Below, piece after piece: positions 33,323 to 42,046 of a stretch of DNA of 50,489 nucleotides. Made by a program: the position numbers and the translations under genes. The DNA is from Deltaproteobacteria bacterium. Lineage in GTDB: Bacteria > Myxococcota_A > UBA9160 > UBA4427. Below the pieces are notes generated by a model. The model saw only the letters and a list, made by a program, of their open reading frames with translations, was not told the origin of the DNA and made no database searches. The stretch covers positions 1 through 50,489 of the forward strand of contig JAJDAN010000063.1 of the NCBI GenBank assembly GCA_029261855.1, read 5' to 3'. Each line of letters opens with the position of its first letter. Within the stretch, counting starts at the first letter, position 1.

Positions 33323-34462
33323 ATGAGTCTCGCTGACATCCTCGAAGAGGCGGCCTCGGCGCTGCCCGAGGACGCCGACTCGATTCGCCCCGCCAACGGC
33401 GATCCCTTCCAGCTGCTGGCTGCCCTGGACGGCGCTGCCGCTGGGCGCGTGCTCGCCTGGGTGCTCGGCCGCGACGCCGAGGTGGGTGTCGAGCTGGCCC
33501 TCGACTGGGCGGACGCCGAAGGCGGTTCCGAAGTGCTCGGCAACCTGGACGAGAAGGCCCTGCCGAAGGCGGGCCGCAAGGCCCTGCGCCGTGCGTTGCA
33601 CCGCTTGCGTTCCCAGGGTGTCGCCGTGACGGCCCCCGCGACCCCGGGCCCCGTGGTGTCCCGCCTGCCCGAGATCGAAGACGATATCGCTGCGGGCTTC
33701 GTTTCGGCCCTCGACCCTCGCGGCGCGCGGCTCGTCTACCTGGTCGAGCCTAATCCGTCGGGTGGTGCGCGGTTGTTCGAGGTGCTGCTCGACGAGAGCC
33801 GGGGCATCGTCGACTTCGAGATCTACGCCGCGAGCCGCAGCAAGGTTCGCAAGTTCGTGCGGGACGCCGTCGAGCGGACGCGCTTCCCCGCCGTGGAGGC
33901 GACGCCGTCCGCGATCCGCGCGCTCGTCGCGCGCGTAGCGTCCGCGCATCCCAAGAGCCGCGCGTTCCCGCGCCAGTTCGGCGAGTGGCGATCGAAGGTC
34001 GCGGTGGTGGGCGACACGCCGGGGGACCTGGCCGCGGCTGCCCTGCCGACCGACGGGGACGAAGACGGACTGGCCCGCGCCGCCGAGCTCGTGAAGAAGG
34101 GTGCGCTGGGACCGTGGGGGCCCGCTCCCCACGATCTCGCGAACCTGGCCCAGGAACGCCTCGAGGCCCAGGGCAAGCTGGAAGCCGACGAAGTCGCAGA
34201 CGCCGCCTTCTGGACCGAGCTGGCAGAACCCGTGACCGGCGGCCCACAAGCAGACATCAACACACAGCGCCTGCGCGAGAGCGCGTACGTGCTGTGGAAG
34301 CTCTCCCAGGACGACGACGCGCGGGCCTGCCTGTGTGCGGCAGAGGCCTTCGCCAGTCGCGCGCCGGCGGACAACCCCGTGGCCGTCGCCATGGTGGAGG
34401 CGCTGCTCGGCGGCGCCCTCGAGAGCCTGCGCAGCCGCGACGACGCGGCCGGGGAGGGATAG
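33323..34462 (+). CDS. Hypothetical protein, 379 residues
   Basis: This is a conserved-looking but unrecognised protein. It is alanine-, leucine- and glutamate-rich and likely alpha-helical, with one central beta-rich part (ARLVYLVEPNPSGGARLFEVLL, split near residue 145, and GIVDFEIYAASRSKVRKFV). The layout suggests a solenoid or an adaptor with an inserted domain. It has no signal peptide and no catalytic motif. It lies 69 bases after dgt and five bases before the next unknown gene, which should be co-transcribed. Confidence 0.6.
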   Translation: MSLADILEEAASALPEDADSIRPANGDPFQLLAALDGAAAGRVLAWVLGRDAEVGVELALDWADAEGGSEVLGNLDEKALPKAGRKALRRALHRLRSQGVAVTAPATPGPVVSRLPEIEDDIAAGFVSALDPRGARLVYLVEPNPSGGARLFEVLLDESRGIVDFEIYAASRSKVRKFVRDAVERTRFPAVEATPSAIRALVARVASAHPKSRAFPRQFGEWRSKVAVVGDTPGDLAAAALPTDGDEDGLARAAELVKKGALGPWGPAPHDLANLAQERLEAQGKLEADEVADAAFWTELAEPVTGGPQADINTQRLRESAYVLWKLSQDDDARACLCAAEAFASRAPADNPVAVAMVEALLGGALESLRSRDDAAGEG

Positions 34463-34467
34463 TCGCG

Positions 34468-34818
34468 GTGTTGCTGACGCAGGGCCGCTATTGGAAGTCG
34501 AGCTTCGCGAAGTCTTCGAAGGCGATCACGCTCGAACTGCAGCGCGATTCGCTCCCCGAAGACCTCCGCGAGCTTCGCGAACTTCGGATCGAGATTCCGC
34601 TCGGTAAATGGAACCGGGTGCTCAAGTACGCACGATCCGACCGGAAGCTGCTGGGGGGCATGCTTCTGGACTTTGCAAAGCACAAAGACCACGTAGGGGT
34701 GGCCGTGACCAACGACCGCCTCTACTTCGAGCTGCAACGCACGCTCGTAGATTCGACCGTCTCGTTGGTCGAGGCGGGAACCCTTTCTCTCGGCGTCGTG
34801 GACGTCGGGGGAATCTGA
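34468..34818 (+). CDS. Hypothetical protein, 116 residues
   Basis: This small protein has no family that I recognise. The N-terminus (VLLTQGRYWKSSFAKSSKAI) is basic and aromatic. The rest is helical, then beta-rich at the end (VGVAVTNDRLYFELQRTL). The GTG at 34468 is preceded by GGGGAGGGA (34451-34459) at the end of the preceding gene. TTG 34471 is an alternative. It sits between the 379-residue unknown gene and the DHH-type gene, all on one strand. Confidence 0.5.
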   Translation: MLLTQGRYWKSSFAKSSKAITLELQRDSLPEDLRELRELRIEIPLGKWNRVLKYARSDRKLLGGMLLDFAKHKDHVGVAVTNDRLYFELQRTLVDSTVSLVEAGTLSLGVVDVGGI

Positions 34819-34910
34819 CAATCGGGCACGAGGCTCCGCTCCCTTCCCGCAGTCCGATGCGGGGCTCTCGTTGGAAACGACGTGAGCGAGAGCCGGCCCA
34901 GGAGGCATGA

Positions 34911-37856
34911 ATGATGAGAAGGTTCAGCCGGCGGCGCCGCGGAGGCGCACGTTCGGGTGGAGGCGCGACACCCATCGATGCAGGTTCTGTGCTGGCGAAG
35001 ATCGCCGAACTGGGGTTGGTCCCCACTGAAAGTCTCGAGCCGTTCGCGGCGGACGAGGTTCCTGCCGAGGTTGCGGCGGTTGGCAGCGGTGAGTCGAAGA
35101 GCGGGGGGCGGGTGTTCGTCACCTTCTCGCCGCGCGAAGCCAGCCACGCGGTCGTGGCCGCGCTGGCCCTGGGCGGGCGTCTTGCCGAGACCGAGGCCGA
35201 TGCGCCTTCGGTCTACGCGGTTGCACCGTCCTGGTCCGAAGGGGCGCGTCGCCTGCTGGGTCTGGCCGGGCAGCTGCCCTTCGAGTTGAACGCCGTGGCC
35301 GCGCCGTCCCTGGGCGAAGAAGGGCCGCGGGTGCGCCCGCAGGGCGCAGTCACCGCTGCGGGTCTTTCCCCGGCCCAGATCGCCGGGTATCTCGCCGGCC
35401 CCGCCGACCGGGACCTGTTCCTGCGTGCCGCGCGAGGCCTCGAAGGGCTCGCGGCCAAGCACGGCGCCGCGCTCCGCGGCAACGGGCGCGCCGTGGACTT
35501 CGTGCTGCTGGCCCGTCGTGTCGCCGAGCTGCGGGCCGAGAACGGCGGCATCTCGCTGACGACGCTGCTGCCCTCGCGGTCGACTTCGCGGCTGACCGTC
35601 GAGGGGCTTTCGGGGAGTCTCGATGCCCTCGAAGGACAGCTGCGCAAGCGCTTGAACGACCGTCACACCCGGGAAGGCGAAGAGGGCCTGCGTGCCCGGG
35701 CGATCTCAGCCTTCCGCGAGTGGCATTCCCTGCGCGCGCTCGTGCCCTGGCCCCTGGCCGGGAACGACCACGAGGTGATCGACTGGGTGGGAGTCGACGT
35801 CGAAGGCCGCCCCGTCGTGGGCGCGGCCCGGGAAGAGCTGGGTCTCGCCGAGCTGGCCAGCGTGCTGGAAGGCGCCTTGGCCCTGCAGGCGTCACTGCCT
35901 GCGGTGCTCGTGAATGCGCCGCCGCCGGTGGTGTTCGACGCGCCGCGCCTGGTGGTTGGCGGACGTACGATTGCAGCCGGGGTGGGCCGCGTGCTCGACG
36001 CCCTGACGCTCACCCACGAGCTGTTCGAGATCCGCGGCAGTGGCGAGCTCGAGCTGCGCGCCATCGGCGCGGGCGAGGCGCCCTCTGCTCCGGCACGGCC
36101 CGCGCGACGCAGGCCCGAGCGCACGGAGGCGCCCAGACGGGACGACTCGGAAGACAGCGACGAAGCGCCGCGCGAGGCGCGGGCCGAACGCGAAGGCGGC
36201 GACGCCCCGGAAGCAGACGACGACCGCGGTGGTTCTGGCCGCGGTCGCAGCCGGCGCGGTCGTGGACGGGGTCGCGGGCGCCGCGGGCGCGGACGCAGCG
36301 ACGAGGACGGTCCGGACGCTGCGGCCAGCGACGACCGGGGCGATGACGCAGATCGCGACCGAGACGCGGGCCGCGGGCGAGACGCGGATCGCACGCGAGA
36401 CGCGGGTTCGGACGCGGGTGAGGAGAAGCCGACCCCGCGCTTCGACGAGGTTTCGCTCTTCGATCTCGACGACGAGCCCACCGACCGGGACGGGGGCGGA
36501 CGCGGGCGGCGACGCCGACGCGGTCGCCGACGGCCGCGCAGTGGCGGCGAAGAGGGCCGCGGCGGTGACGGGGGCGGCGACAGCAGTAGCGAAAGCGGGT
36601 CGTCCGCTGGCGCGGACGTGCCAGCGGGGCGGAAGCCGCGCACCGACCCGCCCGACAGCGCCACCGACAGCGATAGCGATAGCGACGACCTCGACCTCGA
36701 CGATGATCTCCTGGTCGAGGTGGACGACGACATCGAGCTGGAAGAGGTGCCCGACTTCGAAGTCCCGGCGGCTCCGGCCTACGAGGACGACGACGAAGAA
36801 GGCGGCGATTCCGGCGAGGAAGAGGGGCCGGTCCGGAAGGCCCGGCGCCAACCCGCACCGGAAGTGGTGGAAGAGCTGCCCGCGTTGCCGCGGCGCCGCA
36901 GTGCAATCGTGGCCCACGCGGACCGCGATTCCATCGTTGCTGCCGTCCTGATCGCGCGGGACGTCCGCATGATCGAGGGGATCTGGATCTATCCCCAGGA
37001 CGAGCTGATGAGCTTCTTCCGCGGGGTGGCAACGGACCTGCGGGACGACACGCCCATCTACGTGGTGGGCTTCACGCCGAAGCCCGCCATCGACGTCCTG
37101 CAGACGGCGTCGCTCTACCGCGACCGCCTGCAGTGGTTCGATCATCACGACTGGCCGCCGGAAGACCTGCAGGCGCTACGCGACCTGATCGGCGAGGCCG
37201 CGGTGCACGTGACCCCGGGTGCGGGCAGCTCGTTGCCGGGCGTGCTCGAATGCTGTTCGCGTCGCAGCCGCTTCACCGACAAGCTGGTGGACCTGATGGC
37301 GGCCCGCTTCACCGAGCACGACTTCGAGCGCTGGGGCCGCGTGTGGTCCTGGCGCCTGGCCGAGATGACCCAGAAGACGGGCGATCGGCGCATGGACGTG
37401 GAGGGACTGCTTTCGGGTCGGCCGAGTGATCTGGCCAAGGAAGCGTCCCGGGCGGAGATCCCGCCGATCCCGCCGGAGGTCGAGTTCGTTTCGCGACGCG
37501 ACTTCCGGCTGGTGCACTTCGCCGGCTACGGGCTCGTGGTGGTCGAGGTGCCCGACGAGCTCGACCTGCACCTGACAGCGCGGGTGGCGCGCGAGCGTTA
37601 CGGCGCCTCGTTGGCCCTGGCGACGCGCCCGGACAGCGAGATTGTCGTGTTCTCTGGGGACGAGCTGTCCGGTCGAAGGTCTCTCGATCTCGGCGCGCTC
37701 GTCGAGCACGTGGCCAACAAGCTCGAATGGGTGGAAAAGTTGACCGACACGGACCACGTCGCCCGCATGCGGGTTCGACAGCTGCCCACGCATCCCGAAC
37801 GGCTCGACGAGATCGTGGCGGAGATTGCGATGGGGCGGTCGATCCTGGAACGCTAG
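34911..37856 (+). CDS. DHH-type phosphoesterase-like protein with long disordered centre
   Basis: This protein has 981 residues in three zones. Residues 1-395 are a folded domain I do not recognise. Residues about 396-662 are extremely biased: first arginine-glycine-rich (RGRGRGRGRRGRGRS), then Arg-Asp repeats, then serine-aspartate and acidic runs. Residues about 663-981 carry a DHH-phosphoesterase-like pattern with H669-x-D671-x-D673 (VAHADRDSIV) and D744-H745-H746 (WFDHHDW), the metal ligands of RecJ/NrnA-like enzymes. GGAGG at 34901-34905 supports ATG 34911. The charged centre resembles RNA- and protein-binding tails such as that of RNase E. queE follows after four bases. An RNA or nucleotide substrate is plausible. 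Confidence 0.75.
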   Translation: MMRRFSRRRRGGARSGGGATPIDAGSVLAKIAELGLVPTESLEPFAADEVPAEVAAVGSGESKSGGRVFVTFSPREASHAVVAALALGGRLAETEADAPSVYAVAPSWSEGARRLLGLAGQLPFELNAVAAPSLGEEGPRVRPQGAVTAAGLSPAQIAGYLAGPADRDLFLRAARGLEGLAAKHGAALRGNGRAVDFVLLARRVAELRAENGGISLTTLLPSRSTSRLTVEGLSGSLDALEGQLRKRLNDRHTREGEEGLRARAISAFREWHSLRALVPWPLAGNDHEVIDWVGVDVEGRPVVGAAREELGLAELASVLEGALALQASLPAVLVNAPPPVVFDAPRLVVGGRTIAAGVGRVLDALTLTHELFEIRGSGELELRAIGAGEAPSAPARPARRRPERTEAPRRDDSEDSDEAPREARAEREGGDAPEADDDRGGSGRGRSRRGRGRGRGRRGRGRSDEDGPDAAASDDRGDDADRDRDAGRGRDADRTRDAGSDAGEEKPTPRFDEVSLFDLDDEPTDRDGGGRGRRRRRGRRRPRSGGEEGRGGDGGGDSSSESGSSAGADVPAGRKPRTDPPDSATDSDSDSDDLDLDDDLLVEVDDDIELEEVPDFEVPAAPAYEDDDEEGGDSGEEEGPVRKARRQPAPEVVEELPALPRRRSAIVAHADRDSIVAAVLIARDVRMIEGIWIYPQDELMSFFRGVATDLRDDTPIYVVGFTPKPAIDVLQTASLYRDRLQWFDHHDWPPEDLQALRDLIGEAAVHVTPGAGSSLPGVLECCSRRSRFTDKLVDLMAARFTEHDFERWGRVWSWRLAEMTQKTGDRRMDVEGLLSGRPSDLAKEASRAEIPPIPPEVEFVSRRDFRLVHFAGYGLVVVEVPDELDLHLTARVARERYGASLALATRPDSEIVVFSGDELSGRRSLDLGALVEHVANKLEWVEKLTDTDHVARMRVRQLPTHPERLDEIVAEIAMGRSILER

Positions 37857-37860
37857 TCCG

Positions 37861-38652
37861 GTGAGCGCCGGCCTGAATCTCGTCGAGATCTTCTGGTCCG
37901 TACAGGGCGAGGGCACGGAAGTCGGAAGACCGAGCGTGTTCGTTCGCCTCGGCGAATGCGACCTGCGCTGCGCGTGGTGCGATTCCGTTGAGACCTGGAA
38001 GCCCGCGAAGGCCTGTCGCGTCGAGCAGGAACCGGGGTCCGGCCGCATGCAGTCGCGGCCGAACCCGGTTTCCGTCGAAGACGCCGTCCTCGAGATCGTC
38101 CGGTTGCAGGCCGGGCGCCCGTGTCTGGTCTCGATCACCGGCGGCGAGCCACTGCTGCAACCCGACGGCGTGCTGGCCCTGGCGACGCGCCTGCGCGAAA
38201 GCGGATCGCGCATCCTGCTCGAGACCCACGGGCTCGAGGTCGAAGCGATGGCGCGAGTCGCGCCGGCAATCGACGTCGTTTCCATGGACTGGAAGCTCGC
38301 GAGTGACGTGCGACGCGAAAGCGACCCGCGCAAGGGTGAGGTGGCCGACTTTCACGACGCGCACGAAGCCTTCCTTTCTCGCGCCGTCGAAAGCGTTCGC
38401 GCCGATGCGACGGTCTACGTGAAGGTCGTCGTCACGACGTCCACCCGGGACGACGAGCTGCGCACCGCCTGTGAGCGCATCGCACACATCGCGCCGGACA
38501 GTCCCCTGGTGATCCAGCCCGTGACGCCGTCTGGCCCCGTGCGCGAGACACCGACCGCGGCCCGGGTGCTCGCCTGTCTGACGCTCTGCCGCGAGACCTT
38601 GTCGGACGTGCGGGTCGTCCCGCAGACCCACAAGATGATCGGGGTGCTCTGA
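37861..38652 (+). CDS. queE: 7-carboxy-7-deazaguanine synthase
   Basis: QueE is a radical-SAM enzyme that makes 7-carboxy-7-deazaguanine for queuosine. The 263-residue protein has the radical-SAM cluster motif C33-x3-C37-x2-C40 (GECDLRCAWCDS) and the early SVQGEGTEVGRPSVFVRLG typical of QueE. SITGGEPLLQ follows, and the final part is VVPQTHKMIGVL. GTG at 37861 sits four bases after the DHH-type gene stop. QueC, QueD and QueF are not in the window. The gene faces the transglutaminase gene convergently, stops four bases apart. Confidence 0.92.
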   Translation: MSAGLNLVEIFWSVQGEGTEVGRPSVFVRLGECDLRCAWCDSVETWKPAKACRVEQEPGSGRMQSRPNPVSVEDAVLEIVRLQAGRPCLVSITGGEPLLQPDGVLALATRLRESGSRILLETHGLEVEAMARVAPAIDVVSMDWKLASDVRRESDPRKGEVADFHDAHEAFLSRAVESVRADATVYVKVVVTTSTRDDELRTACERIAHIAPDSPLVIQPVTPSGPVRETPTAARVLACLTLCRETLSDVRVVPQTHKMIGVL

Positions 38653-38656
38653 GCGT

Positions 38657-40759
38657 TCAGGCCCCGCGTGCGGACGGGAACAGCGCCTGCTTCAGCTGCT
38701 GCAGCTCGGGCGGCGCGTCTTCGACTGCTTGCGTCCGGGTGCCGAAGCGCTCGGCCAGGTAGGACTCGGTGATCCGCGAGAACGCCGATCCGGCATCCGT
38801 CGTCGTCTCGACCCCCACGCGCGCCGCGAAGTCGCGGGCCGTGTCGCTCGGCTTTCGCACGAGGCCCCGTCGCTTCAACAGCGCCAGGGCGCGGGCATAG
38901 CTTTCCGGCAGCGCGCGGCCGCCCCGGCGTTGGTGCGACCGCTGCACGAGAAAGCCGACGAGTCCCCCGGCGAGAACCAGGGCCAGCAGCGCCTTGCCGA
39001 GGTCCATGTCTTCCAGACTGAACTTCGACAGGCCGCCCGGTGCGCTGGGGTCCGACTTTTCCGCCGGGTCTCGCAGCTTGCGCCAGGCCGCGAAGGCGCT
39101 CTTGAGCGCGGCGATCTGGTCCGAGCTGTCGAAGTCGACGACGCGCTGGAACCACCACAGCTCGACGGTGCTGCCGAGTGCGGCGAGGTGTTCGGTGAAG
39201 GACATGTCCGACATGCCGGCCAGGCGCAGGTCCGGCGGCGTCGGGTCGTAGCGCACCCAGCCTGCCTTCTCGTAGTGGATCTCGACCCAGGCATGGGCGT
39301 CGGCGCGGGTCAGCTCGACGAAGCCGCCGAGGGGGTTGCGTCGCCCCCCCGCGAAGCCGTTCACCAGGCGGGCCGGCAAGCCGACCTCGCGGGCCAGCAC
39401 CACCATGCCGCTGGCGAAGTACTCGCAGTGACCGGCGAGGTCGCCCAGCAGGAAGGCCTCGATAGGCGATTGGTCGCCGCCGTCGAGGGGCGGCGGCGTG
39501 TCGGTGTAGTGACCCTGGGCTCGCAGGTGAAGCTCGATGGCCTGGGCACGCGCTGCGTCGGTCCGTGCGTCGCTGGTGACCAGCTCGGCCAGGGCGCGCA
39601 CCTCGTCGGACATCTCGGGCAGCGCCAGGTAGCGGGTGCCGTCGCGGCGGGGTGGCAGGGCGCGGTCCTCGGCCAGCTTGCGACCGGCGGCGGCGTTGTC
39701 CTGGGTCTCGATCACGTAGCGGACGCGTTGGTCGGTCTGGAGCGGGTCGTAGAGCCCGCCGTTCACGTCGGATTCGATGCGCAGCAGGGCGCCCGAGACG
39801 AAGCGGGGCAGGCCCGCGCCGAACAGCACGCCGCCTCGCACGGGCTCGCGCACCACGCGTTGCACCCGGTCGCTGGCCTCGGGCCCGCGCCCGAAGGCGA
39901 TGCCGATCTTGACGCTGCCCGGTCTGCCGTGGCGGGTGCCGGGCGTGATCTCCCAACGCTTGCCGTCGAAGGTGTCGAACGCGAGCCCGCGCCAGTAGGC
40001 ATCGACCGGGGCGGGGTCCTTGCCGCGCAGGGTTTCGACCCGCAGCACCACCGTGCGGTCCTTCCGGATGCGCCCGATGTCGCCCAGCTCGACCCGGTCC
40101 GAGAAGCCGGACATGGCCTGCCCCTGGCCGATGCCCGTCTGCAACATGCTCGTCCGCATACGCGGCAAGAACGCGAACAGCACCACGGCGAGCAGGATCG
40201 CGCAGGTGGACGCGATGATGGTCATCTTGCGCAGGCCCGGCGTGAGCGCCTGGTTGGCGGCGCCTTCCTCGCCGGCTTCGATCGCTTCGCTGCGCAGGGT
40301 ATGGACCATCAGGGTCCACACCGCCGAGAAGACGAACACGATGAGCAGCGGTGGGAAGAGCATGCTGTCGGTCAGGTTCGATGCCAGGATCACCTGAAAG
40401 AGCGACAGGGTGACGAGCAGGAACTCGGACTTGCGAGGCCGCGAGTCGATCAGCTGCAGGCCCTGGGCCAGGGAAGCGAAGTGCGCCAGGGAGACCGCCG
40501 ACGGCGAGCCATCGAGAGCCAGGGTGATGGTCGTGCCGGCGATGCCGAACATGAAGACGTTGAGCGTGATCGGGCTCGCCTGCCACGGGAACGGCTTCGT
40601 GCGGCGCGCGAGCGAAAGCAGGATGCAGGCGACCTGCACGCCGATCACCCACGGCTGCAGCTGGTCGGTGATCCACAGCATGGCGCTCGCGACGGTGACC
40701 AGCACCCAGGCGGACGTGGGGCGTTCTTCGACGGTGGCGCGAAACTGACGCCGGCTCAT
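38657..40759 (-). CDS. Membrane transglutaminase-like protein (DUF3488/TgpA type)
   Basis: This 700-residue protein has an N-terminal block of about six transmembrane helices (DUF3488), a periplasmic transglutaminase-like core and a final DUF4129-like region after one more helix. The catalytic cysteine is C445 in GHCEYFASGM, with the histidine in DAHAWVEIHY and the aspartate in VRYDPTPP. TgpA of Pseudomonas is the known relative. The start overlaps the end of the DUF58 gene (ATGA), so the three genes moxR, DUF58 and this one form the classic set. Its substrate is probably a cell-envelope protein. Confidence 0.92.
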   Translation of the reverse strand: MSRRQFRATVEERPTSAWVLVTVASAMLWITDQLQPWVIGVQVACILLSLARRTKPFPWQASPITLNVFMFGIAGTTITLALDGSPSAVSLAHFASLAQGLQLIDSRPRKSEFLLVTLSLFQVILASNLTDSMLFPPLLIVFVFSAVWTLMVHTLRSEAIEAGEEGAANQALTPGLRKMTIIASTCAILLAVVLFAFLPRMRTSMLQTGIGQGQAMSGFSDRVELGDIGRIRKDRTVVLRVETLRGKDPAPVDAYWRGLAFDTFDGKRWEITPGTRHGRPGSVKIGIAFGRGPEASDRVQRVVREPVRGGVLFGAGLPRFVSGALLRIESDVNGGLYDPLQTDQRVRYVIETQDNAAAGRKLAEDRALPPRRDGTRYLALPEMSDEVRALAELVTSDARTDAARAQAIELHLRAQGHYTDTPPPLDGGDQSPIEAFLLGDLAGHCEYFASGMVVLAREVGLPARLVNGFAGGRRNPLGGFVELTRADAHAWVEIHYEKAGWVRYDPTPPDLRLAGMSDMSFTEHLAALGSTVELWWFQRVVDFDSSDQIAALKSAFAAWRKLRDPAEKSDPSAPGGLSKFSLEDMDLGKALLALVLAGGLVGFLVQRSHQRRGGRALPESYARALALLKRRGLVRKPSDTARDFAARVGVETTTDAGSAFSRITESYLAERFGTRTQAVEDAPPELQQLKQALFPSARGA

Positions 40760-41865
40760 CGGGCGGGCTCTTCGGCGGCGCGGCCGTCCGGGGCAACGCG
40801 CGCCAGAAACGACAGCAAGCGCGCGCGCTGGCGGATGCCGCTTTCCGGCGGCAGGTACTCATTGTCGGTGCGCAAGGCGACGGCCAGGCCGGACGACAGA
40901 TGCGCGACGACCTCGGATGCGGCCCGGGACACCGCCTTTTCGAAGCGGTTCTCGTCCGGGCGGTCCGGGCGCGGGGCTGCGGACCGCAGGCGGACTTCGA
41001 CCTCGGCGTCGTGATCGTCCTCGCTCTCGGTGACCATCAGCGAGCCGCGTCGCAGGGAGCTTCGCCAGTGCACGCGACGCAGGGGGTCGCCTTCGGTGAA
41101 CTCGCGCAGTCCGGTCAGGACGGCGCCGTCGTCCCGCGCGACCACCGTCGAATCGCCTTCGGTCGGCGTTTCCCGGACGCGGGCGGGCCCGCCGAAGTCG
41201 TGGACCTCGGGGTAGACGAGGACTTCTTCCACCGCGTCGAACTCGCGGTACTTCAAGAAGAGCCCAAAGGGGAAGCGTGTCGAGACCCGGAAGCTGGCGA
41301 AGTGGAGGGTCCCGCGCTGGGCCGGAGAGAGCGAATAGCGCCGGTGCTCGCACTCACCCGGGCCGACCCGCAACGCGAAGCTGCGTCCGGCGGGCACCGC
41401 GTCCGGTCGCTTGCGCTGGCGGCGCTTCTTGCGCCAGCGGCGGCGCTGGCGTTCTTCGTCGCGGTCCTTCGAAAGCTCGACAGTGAGCGCTTCGCCGTCG
41501 GGCCCCGGACGCAGGCGGTCTTCCACGGCGACGGCGAAGGCCGAGATGCGCTTCTGGCTGTTGTGGATCTCGAGATGCACCGAGTTCTCGCAGCCCGCGA
41601 AGATCTCCCGCGGCACACGACGTCGCACCCGGATGCCGCGCAGGGCCGACTCGGACATCACCCCCGACAGCACCAGGAATGACAGCATCAGCGACAGCAC
41701 CAGGTAGAGAAGGTTGTTGCCCGTGTTGAGGGCCGCGAAGCCCACGCCGAGGATGATGAGCAGGAAGAGCCAGCCGGCCCGGGTCGGACGCAGCACCCGG
41801 GGCGGTCGCAGCCAGCGGCGCACACGCGCGCGGGCCCGGCCCAGCCACTGCGCCAGCATCTTCAC
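40756..41865 (-). CDS. DUF58 domain-containing membrane protein
   Basis: This 369-residue protein has two N-terminal transmembrane helices (GWLFLLIILGVGFAAL and LLYLVLSLMLSFLVLSG) and a DUF58 region with the signature GLREFTEGDPLRRVHWRSS. DUF58 proteins accompany MoxR ATPases and have a von-Willebrand-A-like fold. The start is GTG 41865 or ATG 41859. The upstream base 41867 is already the end of a palindromic element. A hexapeptide frame inside that element ends in a TGA that overlaps the GTG (GTGA), which may supply translation. No normal Shine-Dalgarno sequence is seen. Confidence 0.9.
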   Translation of the reverse strand: MKMLAQWLGRARARVRRWLRPPRVLRPTRAGWLFLLIILGVGFAALNTGNNLLYLVLSLMLSFLVLSGVMSESALRGIRVRRRVPREIFAGCENSVHLEIHNSQKRISAFAVAVEDRLRPGPDGEALTVELSKDRDEERQRRRWRKKRRQRKRPDAVPAGRSFALRVGPGECEHRRYSLSPAQRGTLHFASFRVSTRFPFGLFLKYREFDAVEEVLVYPEVHDFGGPARVRETPTEGDSTVVARDDGAVLTGLREFTEGDPLRRVHWRSSLRRGSLMVTESEDDHDAEVEVRLRSAAPRPDRPDENRFEKAVSRAASEVVAHLSSGLAVALRTDNEYLPPESGIRQRARLLSFLARVAPDGRAAEEPAR

Positions 41866-41866
41866 G

Positions 41867-42046
41867 AGCCCGGATTATTCATGAAGCCCGTAGCGAGAAC
41901 GTCGAAAGTGCTGAAGCTTCGCGGACCTCGGACCGAGGGCCCGCGCAGGCGTACTTTCAGTACGTCGAGCAGGGCCGCAGGGAGAAGGCCGCGTAGATTC
42001 GGTGCTTTCGGCGTTCGCAGTAGGGCGCTCATGAATAATCCGGGCT
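41867..42046. mobile_element. 180-bp palindromic MITE-like element
   Basis: An 18-base perfect terminal inverted repeat, AGCCCGGATTATTCATGA at 41867-41884 and its reverse complement at 42029-42046, bounds a stretch that fills the gap between moxR and the DUF58 gene. The inner arms also match each other (about two thirds of the next 40 positions). The centre is a CGTAC-TTTCA-GTACG hairpin (41950-41964) at the exact midpoint. No protein is encoded. This fits a non-autonomous mobile element or a large palindromic repeat. No clear target duplication is seen. Confidence 0.72.

Noticed and set aside
34907-34960. ATG directly after GGAGG that begins another reading (MNDEKVQPAAPRRR)
   Set aside because: It closes after a few dozen codons and is too near the Shine-Dalgarno sequence; ATG 34911 has the right spacing and opens the 981-residue protein.
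41950-41964. Central hairpin between moxR and DUF58 considered as a terminator
   Set aside because: No T-tract follows on either strand, and it is only the midpoint of a much longer palindrome inside a conserved gene set.
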